A stretch of 62,742 nucleotides of DNA from an uncultured Clostridia bacterium (GCA_944390945.1 CALXRV010000027.1:1-62742); one strand, 5' to 3'; counted from the stretch's first letter, positions 23,995-33,787 are shown. Notes: generated from the sequence alone by a model not told the origin. Translations and numbers: made by a program.

Positions 23995-25941
23995 ATGATG
24001 CACGAACAGTTTCCCCATTTGTTCAGCCCGGGAAAAATAGGCAATGTCGAGATCAAAAACCGTATCTGCAAAGCACCGCAGACTTCGGGTTTGAGCAACC
24101 TGGACGGCTCGGTATCCCCGCGCCTGGTCCGCTATTATGAGGACCTGGCCAACGGCGAAGTCGGCATGATCATCGTCGAATACGCCTATGTGGACAAGCT
24201 CTACAGCAAATCCGCATCCAACCAGCTTGCCATCTGCGACAACGAATACATGGTCGGTCTGGGCTGGCTGGCGGATACGATCAGGAATCTGGGTTCTGTT
24301 CCCTGCATCCAGATCGAACATTGCGGCAGGCAGCGCTTCCTTGGCCCGCCCATGAAATCTGCTTCCCGCAATCCCTGGCCGCTGATGTATGAACGCTACG
24401 GCTCTGCTGCGATCCCGGAAGAGCTGACGATTCCGGAGATCGACGAAATCGTCGAAGCTTTCGGTAAAGCGGCCTGGCGTGCCAAGACAGCCGGTTTCCA
24501 GGTGGTGGAACTGCACGGTGCGCATGGTTATCTGATTACCAACTTCCTTTCGCCCTTCACCAATCAGCGAACCGACTGGTACGGCGGTAGTCGTGAAAAC
24601 CGCTTCCGTTTTCTGGAGCACGTATTCCAGTGCTGCAAAGACTATGTGGGCGAAGATTTCCCGCTCATCGTCCGTCTTAGCGGCACTGATTATGAGCCGA
24701 ACGGCATGACGATCGACGATACAATCTATTATGCGAAACGGTTGGAAGCGATGGGCTGCGCTGCGATTGACGTCAGCGGCGGCGACCATCATATGATGAT
24801 TCACCAGGTGACGCCAATGCAACTATCCCAGGGACATAATGTCTGGGCAGCGGAGGCGATCAAAAAAGAAGTCAGCATCCCGGTCTTTGCCACCGGTTCC
24901 ATCACCCTTCCTTCCTTTGCGGAAGAGATCCTGGCCAGCGGTAAGGGCGATTTCATCAGCATGGGCCGCCCGCTGCTCGCTGATCCTTTCTGGGCAAAAA
25001 AAGCGCGGGAAGGCCGGCCGGAAGATATCGCCCCCTGCATCCGCTGCAATGAAGGCTGCCTGGATCGCGGCAATCATCTGGGTAAATCGATCAGCTGCAC
25101 AATGAACCCCCTGCTTGGCTTCGAAGATGCACTGGCGCCAAAGCCGGCAGCCAACCCGCGCAAGGTCGCGGTTATCGGCGGCGGACCAGCCGGCCTGGAA
25201 GCTGCTGCGGTTGCTGCGGAATGTGGACATACGGTAACGCTGTTCGAAAAACGCCGCCTTGGCGGTTATCTGCATGAAGCATCTGCCGCAGAATTCAAGG
25301 CGGATATCCGCAATGCGCTGAACTACCTGGTTACCAAAGTGAAAAAGCGCAATGTCCAGATCCGGGAAGAGGAAGCCACGTTGGAGAAGCTGCAGAAAGG
25401 TGGTTTTGCGGCCGTAATCGTCGCCACCGGCACCAGCCCCGTTAAACTGCCTGTTCCGGGTGGCGAGAGGGATAACGTATTGCTCGCTGTTGACGTGTTG
25501 GATCAGAAAACCGTAACGCCCACTGGTAAAATTGTTGTGATCGGCGGCGGTCTGATCGGGGTAGAAGCCGCGGTAGAATATGGCATCAAGCCGGAAAACC
25601 AGGTGGCGATTGTTGAGATGCTGCCGGCAATCATGCGTGACTGCAGCGATTCCGACCGCATCGTCTACAGCCAGATGATCGCTGAACACGGCATTGAAAC
25701 GCTGACCTCTGCGCGCGTCGTCGAGATCACGGCGGAAGGTGTCGTCGTCGAATACAAAGGCGGCCGCCGTACGCTGCCGGCAGACTATGTTCTGGTCGCC
25801 GTCGGCATGCGTCCACAGCAGGCCCTCTATGATTCCCTGAAGGAAGCGGGGATGGAAGTCGTACGCGTTGGCGACTGCGTCAAACCGGGCAAGATCTATG
25901 ACGCGATCCACAGCGGCCATCTCGCCGGTCTGCGGATCTGA
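23995..25941 (+). CDS. 2-enoate-reductase/BaiCD-type flavin oxidoreductase
   Basis: A 648-residue enzyme of the old-yellow-enzyme/2,4-dienoyl-CoA reductase family that reduces activated C=C bonds with NAD(P)H. The N-terminal TIM barrel (residues 1-340) binds FMN and shows ELHGAHGYLI, FLSPFTNQRTDWYGGS and IDVSGGDHH. The [4Fe-4S] cysteines follow (CIRCNEGC, then SC eleven residues on). Two nucleotide-binding folds complete it: VAVIGGGPAGLEAA for FAD and VVIGGGLIGVEAA for NAD(P)H. AGGAG is 7 bases before the ATG at 23995. Relatives act on cinnamate, other enoates or bile-acid intermediates; the substrate cannot be read from sequence. The divergent Crp-type regulator is the likely control. Confidence 0.88.
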   Translation: MMHEQFPHLFSPGKIGNVEIKNRICKAPQTSGLSNLDGSVSPRLVRYYEDLANGEVGMIIVEYAYVDKLYSKSASNQLAICDNEYMVGLGWLADTIRNLGSVPCIQIEHCGRQRFLGPPMKSASRNPWPLMYERYGSAAIPEELTIPEIDEIVEAFGKAAWRAKTAGFQVVELHGAHGYLITNFLSPFTNQRTDWYGGSRENRFRFLEHVFQCCKDYVGEDFPLIVRLSGTDYEPNGMTIDDTIYYAKRLEAMGCAAIDVSGGDHHMMIHQVTPMQLSQGHNVWAAEAIKKEVSIPVFATGSITLPSFAEEILASGKGDFISMGRPLLADPFWAKKAREGRPEDIAPCIRCNEGCLDRGNHLGKSISCTMNPLLGFEDALAPKPAANPRKVAVIGGGPAGLEAAAVAAECGHTVTLFEKRRLGGYLHEASAAEFKADIRNALNYLVTKVKKRNVQIREEEATLEKLQKGGFAAVIVATGTSPVKLPVPGGERDNVLLAVDVLDQKTVTPTGKIVVIGGGLIGVEAAVEYGIKPENQVAIVEMLPAIMRDCSDSDRIVYSQMIAEHGIETLTSARVVEITAEGVVVEYKGGRRTLPADYVLVAVGMRPQQALYDSLKEAGMEVVRVGDCVKPGKIYDAIHSGHLAGLRI

Positions 25942-25951
25942 GCAGAGCCCT

Positions 25952-25985
25952 CCGGTGCGGGGCCGGTTCCCCGGCCTCGCACCGG
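25952..25985 (+). other. GC-rich hairpin just before the SpoVA-like pair
   Basis: A 15-bp stem with one G-T pair (ccggtgcggggccgg / ccggcctcgcaccgg) and a TTCC loop. It ends 2 bases before the AGGAGG (25988-25993) of the next gene. No T tract follows, so it is not a standard terminator. It may protect the upstream mRNA or modulate translation of the next gene. Confidence 0.6.
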
Positions 25986-26000
25986 CGCAGGAGGATAACC

Positions 26001-26390
26001 ATGAGCGGAAGAAAGATCGACTATCTTTGGGCCTTTGTGATCGGCGGTTTGATCGGCGTCGTGGCGCAGGCAATATTTATGCTACTGCTGGCCTTCGATA
26101 TCGCATATGCCTATGCGGTGACGCTGATGCTGGCAGCCGTTGCCACGATCGGGGTGATCCTGACTGTCTGCGAACAGTATCAGCGGCTGGAGGCGCTCTC
26201 CGGTTTTGGTGCAATGACGCCGCTCTCCGGCTTTTCCGCTGCGATCGCCAGCTTTACCGCAGCCGCGCTGGATGGTGGCGCAAAGCCGCGGCAGGCGGCA
26301 TGGGACGGTCTGCGTGCCGGCGTGACGATCTTTGGCATCGGCTTGCCCGTCGCCCTGTTGGTGGCGCTGCTGCAGGATATCGCTGCATAA
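26001..26390 (+). CDS. Small membrane protein, SpoVAC/SpoVAEb-like
   Basis: A 129-residue protein with about four membrane helices. WAFVIGGLIGVVAQ at the N-terminus and SGFGAMTPLSGFSAAI in the middle resemble the SpoVAC/SpoVAEb family (VGGxICxxGQ and GAGATVPxTGFG), subunits of the spore dipicolinate channel. The similarity is by eye and moderate. AGGAGG precedes the ATG. It lies 60 bases after the flavoenzyme gene and 17 bases before a similar-sized membrane protein, which suggests a two-component membrane complex. It could also be a diverged non-sporulation relative. Confidence 0.5.
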   Translation: MSGRKIDYLWAFVIGGLIGVVAQAIFMLLLAFDIAYAYAVTLMLAAVATIGVILTVCEQYQRLEALSGFGAMTPLSGFSAAIASFTAAALDGGAKPRQAAWDGLRAGVTIFGIGLPVALLVALLQDIAA

Positions 26391-26407
26391 ACGCATAGGG
26401 GGACTCC

Positions 26408-26800
26408 ATGATATTTCTCAAGGCATTTCTGATCAGCGGCGCTTTCTGCCTGCTGACCCAGCTTTTATTCCGCTTGAGCAAACGTTCTGTGCTCAGCGTA
26501 TTAACGGTGACCTTTCTCCTCGGTGTGGCATTCTCTGCCCTGGGCTGGCTGACACCGCTGGGCAACTGGGGACAAGCCGGTCTGTATATGCTGCTCTACG
26601 GTGCCGCGGACGCCGCTTACCAAGGCTGGTGCAGCCTGCTGGCCGGGGATTGGGTTCCGATCGTCCGCTATGCCTGTCTTATCTTCATCTATTGTTTTGC
26701 GATTGGCCTGGCCGGCGGCGTCCTGCTGCACAACAAACGGAAAAAGAAGCGGCTCAACCTGGAATTATGCTTTTCAGCGCGTGACCAGGCGGAAGAATAG
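26408..26800 (+). CDS. Small membrane protein paired with the preceding one
   Basis: A 130-residue protein with three to four membrane helices and a basic C-terminal tail (HNKRKKKRL). Its N-terminal pattern (FLKAFLISGAFCLLTQLLF, LGVAFSALGWLTPLGNWGQAG) follows the layout of the SpoVAEb family more loosely than its partner does. The AGGGGAC ribosome site is close to that gene's stop. It is probably co-transcribed and forms a complex with the 26001 product. No enzymatic motif is seen. Confidence 0.45.
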   Translation: MIFLKAFLISGAFCLLTQLLFRLSKRSVLSVLTVTFLLGVAFSALGWLTPLGNWGQAGLYMLLYGAADAAYQGWCSLLAGDWVPIVRYACLIFIYCFAIGLAGGVLLHNKRKKKRLNLELCFSARDQAEE

Positions 26801-26881
26801 GAGATTTCCCCTTTCCGCCGGGCGGAGCAGAAACAGCCCTGCCGTATTCACCTTCTAATCTTGGTATTTCGCTACACCATA

Positions 26882-26924
26882 AAACGAGCGCCCCGTCTGC
26901 ATTGGTCAGGCGGGGCGCTCGTTT
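26882..26924. terminator. Bidirectional terminator, pyr operon end
   Basis: A perfect 14-bp stem (aaacgagcgccccg / cggggcgctcgttt) with a 15-base loop lies between the SpoVA-like genes and pyrI. A/T flanks serve both strands. Confidence 0.8.
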
Positions 26925-26942
26925 CCGTGCAAGCCGACAGGT

Positions 26943-27359
26943 TTATTTTGCTTTCGCTTCACAATAGATGCAGCGATAAGTCTGTGTTTCACGGTCCGTC
27001 AGGCGGAACACCTGCGGCAACTCCTGTTCCACCGTGGTGATGCAGCGCGGATTTTTGCATTTGATCACATCCCGCACCTCTTCCGGCAGGGCGGGATGCA
27101 TCTTCTGCACGCGTTCGCCATTTTTGATGATATTGACCGTGATATGCGGATCAATATAGCCCAGCACGTCCAGATTCAGATCAATCACTTCGTTTAATTT
27201 GATGATGTCCTTTTTGCCGCGTTTGCCGCTGGCCGCATTTTTAATCAGCGCGACTTCACATTCCAGGCGATCCAGGTTGAGATATCGATAGAGCTCCATG
27301 CCACGACCGGCAGGGATATGGTCGATGACAATACCATCCTTGATCGTTCCAATAATCAT
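26943..27359 (-). CDS. pyrI: Aspartate carbamoyltransferase regulatory subunit
   Basis: A 138-residue PyrI, the zinc-binding regulatory chain of aspartate transcarbamoylase that senses CTP and ATP. It has an N-terminal nucleotide-binding domain (VIDHIPAGRGMELYRYL, VALIKNAASGKRGKKDIIKL) and a C-terminal zinc domain with four cysteines (CKNPRC, then CIYC). The ATG abuts the pyrB stop codon with no spacer, so the subunits are translationally coupled. It is the last gene of the operon. Confidence 0.95.
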   Translation of the reverse strand: MIIGTIKDGIVIDHIPAGRGMELYRYLNLDRLECEVALIKNAASGKRGKKDIIKLNEVIDLNLDVLGYIDPHITVNIIKNGERVQKMHPALPEEVRDVIKCKNPRCITTVEQELPQVFRLTDRETQTYRCIYCEAKAK

Positions 27360-28271
27360 TTATTTCACCTCCAGAAGCTTCAGGATCAACGCCATACGAA
27401 TAAATTTGCCGTTTGCCACCTGCCGGAAATAAGCGGCGCGAGGATCATCGTCCACCGCTACCGAAATTTCATTGACACGGGGCAACGGATGTAAGATACG
27501 CAGGCTTTCTTTAGCATTCACCAGCTTGTCCGGCGTTAGGATATAGCTGTCCTTCAGGCGAACATAATCCGCCTCGTTGAAGAAGCGCTCCCGCTGGACG
27601 CGCGTCATATAGAGGATATCCAGCTCCGGCATGGCTGCTTCCAAGTCCTGCGTTTCCAGATAATCGATGCCCTGCTTATCCAGCATCTCGCGCAAATACT
27701 CCGGCAACCGCAGCTCCTCCGGCGAAATGAGAACAAACTTTACCCGGGAATAACGGCACATGGCGATGATCAGTGAATGCACCGTGCGGCCAAACTTGAG
27801 ATCGCCACAGAGCCCGACGACCATATTATCCAGCCGCCCCAGCTCGCGATGGATGGTCAGCAGATCGGTCAGAGTCTGGGTGGGGTGGTTATGCCCGCCG
27901 TCGCCAGCATTGATCACCGGCACGGTACTGCGTCGGACGGCAACGACTGGCGCCCCTTCCTTCGGATGGCGCATAGCGATGATATCTGCATAGCAGCCCA
28001 CGGTCTGAATCGTATCCGCAACGCTCTCACCTTTTGCCGCCGAACTGCTGCTTGCTTCAGAAAAGCCAAGCACATCGCCCCCCAGCGAAAGCATGGCGGA
28101 TTCAAAGCTGAGCCGCGTGCGTGTGGAAGGCTCGAAAAACAGCGTGGCCAGCTTTTTATGACGGCATTTTTCTTCATAATCTGCCGGATGCGCAATGATA
28201 TCCTCGCCCACTGCGATCAGCTCGTCGATCTCTTCCACACTCAGGTCAATGATGTCGATCAGATGCTTCAT
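27360..28271 (-). CDS. pyrB: Aspartate carbamoyltransferase catalytic subunit
   Basis: A 303-residue PyrB that joins carbamoyl phosphate and aspartate. The carbamoyl-phosphate loop [15 protein letters not shown] (from about residue 46), the [10 protein letters not shown] loop, [18 protein letters not shown] and HPLPRVNE are all present. The start overlaps the pyrE stop by 4 bases (ATGA). PyrB/PyrI pairing indicates an allosteric holoenzyme of the E. coli class. Confidence 0.96.
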   Translation of the reverse strand: MKHLIDIIDLSVEEIDELIAVGEDIIAHPADYEEKCRHKKLATLFFEPSTRTRLSFESAMLSLGGDVLGFSEASSSSAAKGESVADTIQTVGCYADIIAMRHPKEGAPVVAVRRSTVPVINAGDGGHNHPTQTLTDLLTIHRELGRLDNMVVGLCGDLKFGRTVHSLIIAMCRYSRVKFVLISPEELRLPEYLREMLDKQGIDYLETQDLEAAMPELDILYMTRVQRERFFNEADYVRLKDSYILTPDKLVNAKESLRILHPLPRVNEISVAVDDDPRAAYFRQVANGKFIRMALILKLLEVK

Positions 28272-28906
28272 TTTTTTCCTCCTATCCAGCTTTCATCAGC
28301 AGGATTATCGCGGAATGCCTTCAGCCGCGCGATATCCTCTGCCGCAATGATGCCTTCTTCCGCCGCCACCTCGCAGATGGCGTCAAAATCCGTCAGGCTG
28401 GCATATGGCGTTTTCGCCTCCGCCATACGCGCCAGGCCCTTCTGCATGCCGTAGGTAAAGATACAGGCAATGCCGAGCACCTCAGCACCCGCTTCGCGCA
28501 AGGCAGCCACAGCCTCGAGCACACTGCCTGCGGTGGAGATCAGATCCTCCACCACCACCACCTTTTGGCCGGGCAACAGCCGACCTTCGATGCGGTTCTC
28601 GCGGCCATGGTCCTTGTTGCCACCACGCACATAACCCATCGGCAAACCAAGCAATTCTGCGGTGATCGCCGCATGGGCGATGCCGGCCGTCGCCGTTCCC
28701 ATCAGCAGCTCGCAATCCGGATAATGGCTGCGGATCAGCTCCGCCATCGCATGCTCCACCCGGCCGCGCACTGCAGGCGCGGTCAGGATCAGACGGTTAT
28801 CGCAATAAATGGGGCTTTTGATCCCGCTTGCCCAGGTAAACGGCTGTTCCGGCCGCAGAAACACCGCACCGATCTCCAACAGGTCCTTTGCGATCTCTTT
28901 TTTCAT
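28268..28906 (-). CDS. pyrE: Orotate phosphoribosyltransferase
   Basis: A 212-residue PyrE that converts orotate and PRPP to OMP. The PRPP-binding motif [13 protein letters not shown] (about residues 117-129), [16 protein letters not shown] near the N-terminus and the flexible loop [17 protein letters not shown] are clear. It overlaps pyrB by 4 bases and follows pyrF by 34 bases. Confidence 0.95.
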   Translation of the reverse strand: MKKEIAKDLLEIGAVFLRPEQPFTWASGIKSPIYCDNRLILTAPAVRGRVEHAMAELIRSHYPDCELLMGTATAGIAHAAITAELLGLPMGYVRGGNKDHGRENRIEGRLLPGQKVVVVEDLISTAGSVLEAVAALREAGAEVLGIACIFTYGMQKGLARMAEAKTPYASLTDFDAICEVAAEEGIIAAEDIARLKAFRDNPADESWIGGKK

Positions 28907-28940
28907 CTTTCAACCTCCTGTCCTTTTGCCAAACATACCG

Positions 28941-29666
28941 TTATGCACCGAAAAACTCCGCACATGTCCTGCGGTAAGCAGCCACCGGATCCGCAGCCTG
29001 CGTGATCGGACGGCCGACAACGATGAAATCAGAACCCAGTTCAGCCGCCCGCGCCGGCGTTGTCACGCGCTTCTGGTCGCCAGCCTCGCCATCGGCAAAA
29101 CGCACGCCTGGCGTCACGGTGAGAAATCCACTGCCGCAAGCGGCATGTACGCTTGCCGCTTCCAGCGGTGAACAGACGACGCCGTCCAGCCCGGCAGCGC
29201 GCGCATTACGCGCATAATGCAATACCACTTCTTCCAATGGTCGTTCAATCAGCAGATCACGGCGCATCGTCGCTTCATCTGTCGAAGTCAGCTGGGTAAC
29301 GGCGATCAACAAAGGCCGACTGCCATCCGGACGCGTCAACCCCTCCAGCGCAGCTTCCATCATCGGGATGCAGCCGCCGGCATGCAGGTTGCAAAGATCA
29401 ACCTCCAGCCGCGAAAGCACAGCCATTGCTTTCTTTACTGTATTCGGGATATCATGCAGCTTAAGATCGAGAAAGATGCGGTGTCCGCGTTGCTTGACCG
29501 CGTGTACGATCTGCGGCCCAGCCGCATAGAACAGCTCCATACCAATCTTAACAAACGGCTTTTCGCCTTGGAACAGATCCAAAAAAGCCAGCATTTCCTC
29601 GCTGCAATTAAAATCACAGGCGATGATCACATCTTTCTTTGCCAAATTCTTCTCCTTGGTCTCCAT
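28941..29666 (-). CDS. pyrF: Orotidine 5'-phosphate decarboxylase
   Basis: A 241-residue PyrF that decarboxylates OMP to UMP. The catalytic [11 protein letters not shown] motif, IACDFN at the first strand, TVTPGVRF and IVVGRPIT are present. I start at the ATG at 29666, which shares a base with the pyrD stop (TGATG) and has GGAGG upstream; a TTG one codon earlier is less likely. Confidence 0.95.
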   Translation of the reverse strand: METKEKNLAKKDVIIACDFNCSEEMLAFLDLFQGEKPFVKIGMELFYAAGPQIVHAVKQRGHRIFLDLKLHDIPNTVKKAMAVLSRLEVDLCNLHAGGCIPMMEAALEGLTRPDGSRPLLIAVTQLTSTDEATMRRDLLIERPLEEVVLHYARNARAAGLDGVVCSPLEAASVHAACGSGFLTVTPGVRFADGEAGDQKRVTTPARAAELGSDFIVVGRPITQAADPVAAYRRTCAEFFGA

Positions 29667-30577
29667 CAATGCGCGCCTCCTGTTATCTCGCTCAGTTTTG
29701 TCACCCCGTACCGTTCCATGCAGGCCGGCAGCTCACGAATAATATCGCGGCAGGCAAAAGGCTCGACCAGGTTTGCCGCCCCCACCTGTACCGCTGTTGC
29801 GCCGGCCAACATCATCTCCAGCACGTCTTCTGCGCTGGCAATGCCGCCCATACCCATGATCGGGATCTTCACCGCTTCATAAACCTGATAGACCATACGC
29901 AGCGCCACGGGCAATGCAGCCGGACCGGAATAACCGCCCATGCGGTTGGCAAGCACCGGCCGCCGTGTCTTTAGATCAATACGCATCCCGAACAAAGTAT
30001 TGATCATGCTGATGCCATCCGCGCCTGCTGCTTCACAGGCGCGGGCGATTTCTGCGATATCCGTCACATTCGGCGTCAGTTTGACGAATACCGGTTTTGT
30101 TGTCACTGCCTTGACCGCTGCGGTGACCGCTGCCGCACTTTTTGCATCCGTACCGAAGCTCATGCCGCCGCCATGCACATTCGGGCAACTGATATTGACC
30201 TCGATCAGCGCGACCTGCGCCTGACGGTCGATCTTTTCACAGCAGGCGGTGTATTCGTCGATCGAAAAGCCGCTGATATTGGCGATGATCGGCCCACCAT
30301 AGCAGGCTCGCAGCCGGGGCAGCTCGTTTGCGATCACCGCATCGATGCCCGGATTTTGCAGGCCGACCGCATTGAGCAAACCGCTGCTGCATTCCGCGAT
30401 GCGCGGCGTCGGATTACCGAAGCGCGCTTCCCGCGTCGTGCCTTTGAGTACGAGCGATCCAAGAATATTGATATCATAAAGTGCAGCGAATTCATAGCCA
30501 AAACCAAACGTGCCGCTGGCCGGGATTACCGGGTTCTGCAACGCTACGCCGGCCAGGCTGACCCTGGTATCTACCAT
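29666..30577 (-). CDS. pyrD: Dihydroorotate dehydrogenase, catalytic subunit (PyrDB type)
   Basis: A 303-residue class 1B dihydroorotate dehydrogenase with FMN in a TIM barrel, working with the PyrK electron-transfer subunit. Motifs: [33 protein letters not shown] with the catalytic-site cysteine, [18 protein letters not shown] and [26 protein letters not shown]. The ATG at 30577 overlaps the pyrK stop by 7 bases and has GGGGAG upstream. Confidence 0.95.
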   Translation of the reverse strand: MVDTRVSLAGVALQNPVIPASGTFGFGYEFAALYDINILGSLVLKGTTREARFGNPTPRIAECSSGLLNAVGLQNPGIDAVIANELPRLRACYGGPIIANISGFSIDEYTACCEKIDRQAQVALIEVNISCPNVHGGGMSFGTDAKSAAAVTAAVKAVTTKPVFVKLTPNVTDIAEIARACEAAGADGISMINTLFGMRIDLKTRRPVLANRMGGYSGPAALPVALRMVYQVYEAVKIPIMGMGGIASAEDVLEMMLAGATAVQVGAANLVEPFACRDIIRELPACMERYGVTKLSEITGGAH

Positions 30578-31299
30578 AGGATCTCCCCCTTTTCCAGCAC
30601 CGGGCCTTCTTTGCAAATGCGCTTCGGCCCGTTCTTCGTCTCGCAGGAGCAACCCATGCAGGCACCAAAACCACAGCCCATCCGCTCTTCAAAACTATAT
30701 TGCCCATCGCAGGCCGTCGCTGCTGCTACGGCGCGCAGCATCGGCAACGGGCCGCAGGCGTAAACATAGCCCGCCTCCGGCGGCAAAACATCGGTGACCA
30801 GCCCCTGCTGCCCCAGACTGCCATCTGCTGTCGCCACATGCAACGTACAGCCCAGCGCACGGAATTCTGCACAGAGGAAGGCATCCGCCGCGCTTTGAAA
30901 ACCGAGTGCAACTTGCACCTGCCTGCCCGCTTCTCGCAGACGGCGAGCCAGATAATAGAGCGGCGGCGTGCCGACGCCCCCGCCGACCAGCAGCGGCGCG
31001 TCGCCGCCTTTGGTCAGATCAAACCCGTTGCCCAAGCCAACGAGCGCATCCAGCTGTGCGCCGGTCTTGATCTGCGCCAGCGCCGCTGTACCATGGCCGA
31101 CTACTTTATAAACGATCACCGGTCCGACCGGCTGCAGGTCACAAAGCGAGATCGGCCGCCGTAAATAAAAACCGTCCAACCGCAGGTCGAGAAACTGGCC
31201 TGGCGCGGTAAACGCCTCGGTCGGCCCGCCCAGCAACATACGGTAGACATCGCGCGCAATGCAGCTGTTTTCCAAAACCGTATAGCTGTGCTGTTCCAT
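30571..31299 (-). CDS. pyrK: Dihydroorotate dehydrogenase electron-transfer subunit
   Basis: A 242-residue PyrK with an FAD-binding domain (GQFLDLRLDGFYLRRPISL), an NAD-binding domain (LLVGGGVGTPPLYYLARRL) and a C-terminal [2Fe-2S] cysteine motif (CGFGACMGCSC, then C nine residues later). It passes electrons from PyrD to NAD. GGAGG lies 7 bases before the ATG at 31299; the ATG one codon earlier would be only 4 bases away. Confidence 0.94.
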   Translation of the reverse strand: MEQHSYTVLENSCIARDVYRMLLGGPTEAFTAPGQFLDLRLDGFYLRRPISLCDLQPVGPVIVYKVVGHGTAALAQIKTGAQLDALVGLGNGFDLTKGGDAPLLVGGGVGTPPLYYLARRLREAGRQVQVALGFQSAADAFLCAEFRALGCTLHVATADGSLGQQGLVTDVLPPEAGYVYACGPLPMLRAVAAATACDGQYSFEERMGCGFGACMGCSCETKNGPKRICKEGPVLEKGEILW

Positions 31300-31316
31300 C
31301 ATGCCGCCTCCTTTTC

Positions 31317-32588
31317 CTACTGCTGTTCCCTTTGATAAACAATCCTGCCGCCAACCATGGTCAGGCGGCAACGACCACGCACCTCTCTGCCGGCAAACGG
31401 CGTAGCGCGGCCAAGGCCTTGAAAACAAGCCGGGTCGATCCTGTATGTTTCCGCCAGGTCGAAAACAGTCAAGTCCGCCGGCGCGCCGGCTTCCAGGCTG
31501 CTGCCAATGCCAAAGCGCTGTGCCGGCCCATCATGCAACAATGCCAGCAACTGCGGAAGCGAAAGCAGGCCACCGCAGACCAGTTCACTGTAAAGAACGG
31601 GGAAAGCCGTTTCCAATCCGACAACGCCCATCGCGCTCTTTTCCAGACCGCATGCTTTTTCCGCCGCGGCATGCGGCGCATGATCAGTCGCCACAATCAT
31701 GATCGTGCCATCTGCCACCGCCTGCCGCAATGCCTCGCGGTCAGCCTGCCCCCGCAGCGGTGGGTTCATCTTAAACCGGCCATTCTCTTGCAGATCATCT
31801 TCAGATAATACCAGATAATGCGGCGCAGTCTCGCCGCTTACATCCAGCCCCGCCCGCTTTGCCTCGCGCAGCAGCGCAACGCTCTCCCGGCAGGACAGAT
31901 GGCAGGCATGATAACGGCAGCCGGTTTCCGCTACCAGGTCAAGATCGCGCGCCAGCTGTCGCCATTCACTCTCCGCACAGATGCCACGATGTCCATGCCG
32001 TCGTGCATATGCCCCGTCATGAATATAGCCGCCGCGCAGCAGATTGTTCTCCTCACAGTGCGCAACGATCATCTTACCACAGGCCCTTGCCGCCAGCATC
32101 GCGCTGCGCATCAGCCCGCGATCCTGCACGCCATGCCCATCGTCAGAAAAAGCGATGACATACGGCGCCATTTCTGCCAATTCCGCCAGCTTCTCGCCGC
32201 GCTGTCCGCAGGTGATCGCGCCATAAGGCAATACATGCACGCAGGCATCCTGCTCGATCAGTGCCAGCTCCTGTTGCAAATGCGCCAAATCATCCGGCAC
32301 CGGGTCCAAGTTTGGCATCGCGCAAACCGTGGTAAAGCCGCCTGCTGCCGCTGCCAACGTACCGCCGGCAATCGTCTCTTTATAAGAAAAACCCGGTTCG
32401 CGCAGATGCACATGTACATCCAGCAAGCCGGGAAAAACATAAAGCCCTTGCAGATCCAATACTTCACCCATCACGTCTGCAGGCAAGCTAGGCGCAATGG
32501 CAACGATCCTGCCGTCTCGCAACAGAATATCCGCGCGCGACAGGCTGCCTTCATGATAAACCATGCCGTTTTGCAGCAAGCATTCCAA
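31317..32588 (-). CDS. pyrC: Dihydroorotase
   Basis: A 423-residue class I dihydroorotase. Metal-binding DVHVHLREPG, VAHCEENN, YHACHLS and ATDHAPH are in order. I start at TTG 32588 (ECLLQNGMVYHEG follows), because GGAGG lies 8 bases upstream and homologues begin here. Upstream in-frame codons would cover the promoter. It is the first gene of the operon pyrC-K-D-F-E-B-I. No pyrR, carA or carB is present, so carbamoyl phosphate must come from elsewhere. Confidence 0.93.
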   Translation of the reverse strand: MECLLQNGMVYHEGSLSRADILLRDGRIVAIAPSLPADVMGEVLDLQGLYVFPGLLDVHVHLREPGFSYKETIAGGTLAAAAGGFTTVCAMPNLDPVPDDLAHLQQELALIEQDACVHVLPYGAITCGQRGEKLAELAEMAPYVIAFSDDGHGVQDRGLMRSAMLAARACGKMIVAHCEENNLLRGGYIHDGAYARRHGHRGICAESEWRQLARDLDLVAETGCRYHACHLSCRESVALLREAKRAGLDVSGETAPHYLVLSEDDLQENGRFKMNPPLRGQADREALRQAVADGTIMIVATDHAPHAAAEKACGLEKSAMGVVGLETAFPVLYSELVCGGLLSLPQLLALLHDGPAQRFGIGSSLEAGAPADLTVFDLAETYRIDPACFQGLGRATPFAGREVRGRCRLTMVGGRIVYQREQQ

Positions 32589-32688
32589 TGGCCGCACCTC
32601 CAACGGTATCGCTTTCCTCTCCGTCCTTTCCGCACGCCGGCCAGGTAGCGCATGACCTCCGCATTTGAAAAGGAACTGTATCCGAAAT

Positions 32689-32717
32689 ATTTTATCATGG
32701 CGCGCATGGGCTGTCAA
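32689..32717 (-). promoter_or_regulatory. Promoter of the pyr operon
   Basis: On the minus strand TTGACA (32712-32717), 17 bases, TAAAAA (32689-32694). The -35 overlaps the last codon and stop of the upstream histidine kinase. The leader to the pyrC start is about 95 bases, and I see no PyrR-type attenuator in it. Confidence 0.55.
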
Positions 32718-33787
32718 TGCTTGCTTGTATGCGCCGCATCCATGCAGCAACAGGGCAACAGGACGCGCACCGTAGTGCCGCAGCCAGGCTCACTGCTCAG
32801 CGACAAGCTGCCATGATGCAGTTCGACGATGCGCATGGCCAGCGTCAGCCCCAACCCGCTCCCCTCATGCACATGGGAATGATCTCCCTGGAAAAACTGC
32901 TCGCAGGCGCGCCGGCAGACATTTTCATCCATGCCGATGCCCTGGTCGCGGATCACAACATGAATATCCCGCTCCCTGGCATACAACTGTACTTCGATCG
33001 ATCCGCCGACATGAGAAAACTTGACCGCATTGCCAAGCAGGTTCATCCAAACCAGCCACAGCAGCTCTTCATTGCCGCGACAAGATACTGCATTCAGCTC
33101 CGGCTGGAAGACGATTTCCTTTTCCCCCCAGCGCGGCTGCAGGAAAAGGATCGCCTGGCGCAGTTGTTCATCAAGCGAAAAGACCGTAGGCCGTTCCTGG
33201 ATGCTCTGGTTCTCCAGTTTGGAAAGCAAAAGGATATTCTGCGTCAACCCGCTCAAACGCTCGCATTCGCGGCGGATGACAGCTGCATAATGCTGCCGCT
33301 CAGCAGCAGAAAGATCATTATTTTCCAGCAAAGCGGCATAACCGCCCATCACCGCCAACGGCGTGGTGAACTCATGGGAAACATTGGCGATGAAATCTTT
33401 ACGCATATATTCATTTGCCTGCAGCTCTGCCGCCATACGATTAAAATGTTCTGAAAGCTGCCCCACCTCGTCACGGCGGCTGAGCTCCGGTAAACGCACG
33501 GCAAAATTTCCTGCTGCAATCTCCCGCGTAGCGGTGCAGATCGCCTCGATCGGCGAGGCCATGCGCCGGGTGATAAAACCGATCGTTCCGCCAAGCAAAA
33601 GCAGTGCGAACAACGGCGTCAACAGTTCACGCAATGCGACGGCCGTGATACGCCGCACCTCCTGGTCTGCAGCATGACTGGCAAGATATTCCCCCACGCC
33701 GACCGTAATCAGAAAAGAAGAAGCCGAAGAGATCATGACGACCAGCACAAACAGCGCAAGATAACGCTTGCGCAGATAACGCATCAT
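32714..33787 (-). CDS. Sensor histidine kinase
   Basis: A 357-residue membrane sensor kinase. Two helices (about 10-30 and 50-70) frame a very short outer loop, followed by HAMP (RRMASPIEAICTATREIAAGNFAVRLPE), the phosphoacceptor NVSHEFTTPLAVMGGY and the ATPase motifs (NLLGNAVKFS, DQGIGM, GSGLGLTLAMRIVELHHG). The near absence of an outer domain suggests intramembrane sensing of envelope stress. It overlaps its response regulator by 4 bases. Confidence 0.92.
   Translation of the reverse strand: MMRYLRKRYLALFVLVVMISSASSFLITVGVGEYLASHAADQEVRRITAVALRELLTPLFALLLLGGTIGFITRRMASPIEAICTATREIAAGNFAVRLPELSRRDEVGQLSEHFNRMAAELQANEYMRKDFIANVSHEFTTPLAVMGGYAALLENNDLSAAERQHYAAVIRRECERLSGLTQNILLLSKLENQSIQERPTVFSLDEQLRQAILFLQPRWGEKEIVFQPELNAVSCRGNEELLWLVWMNLLGNAVKFSHVGGSIEVQLYARERDIHVVIRDQGIGMDENVCRRACEQFFQGDHSHVHEGSGLGLTLAMRIVELHHGSLSLSSEPGCGTTVRVLLPCCCMDAAHTSKH

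Noticed and set aside
24823..26073. 416-residue minus-strand frame
   Set aside because: Shadow of the flavin reductase gene; no recognisable family and no start signal.
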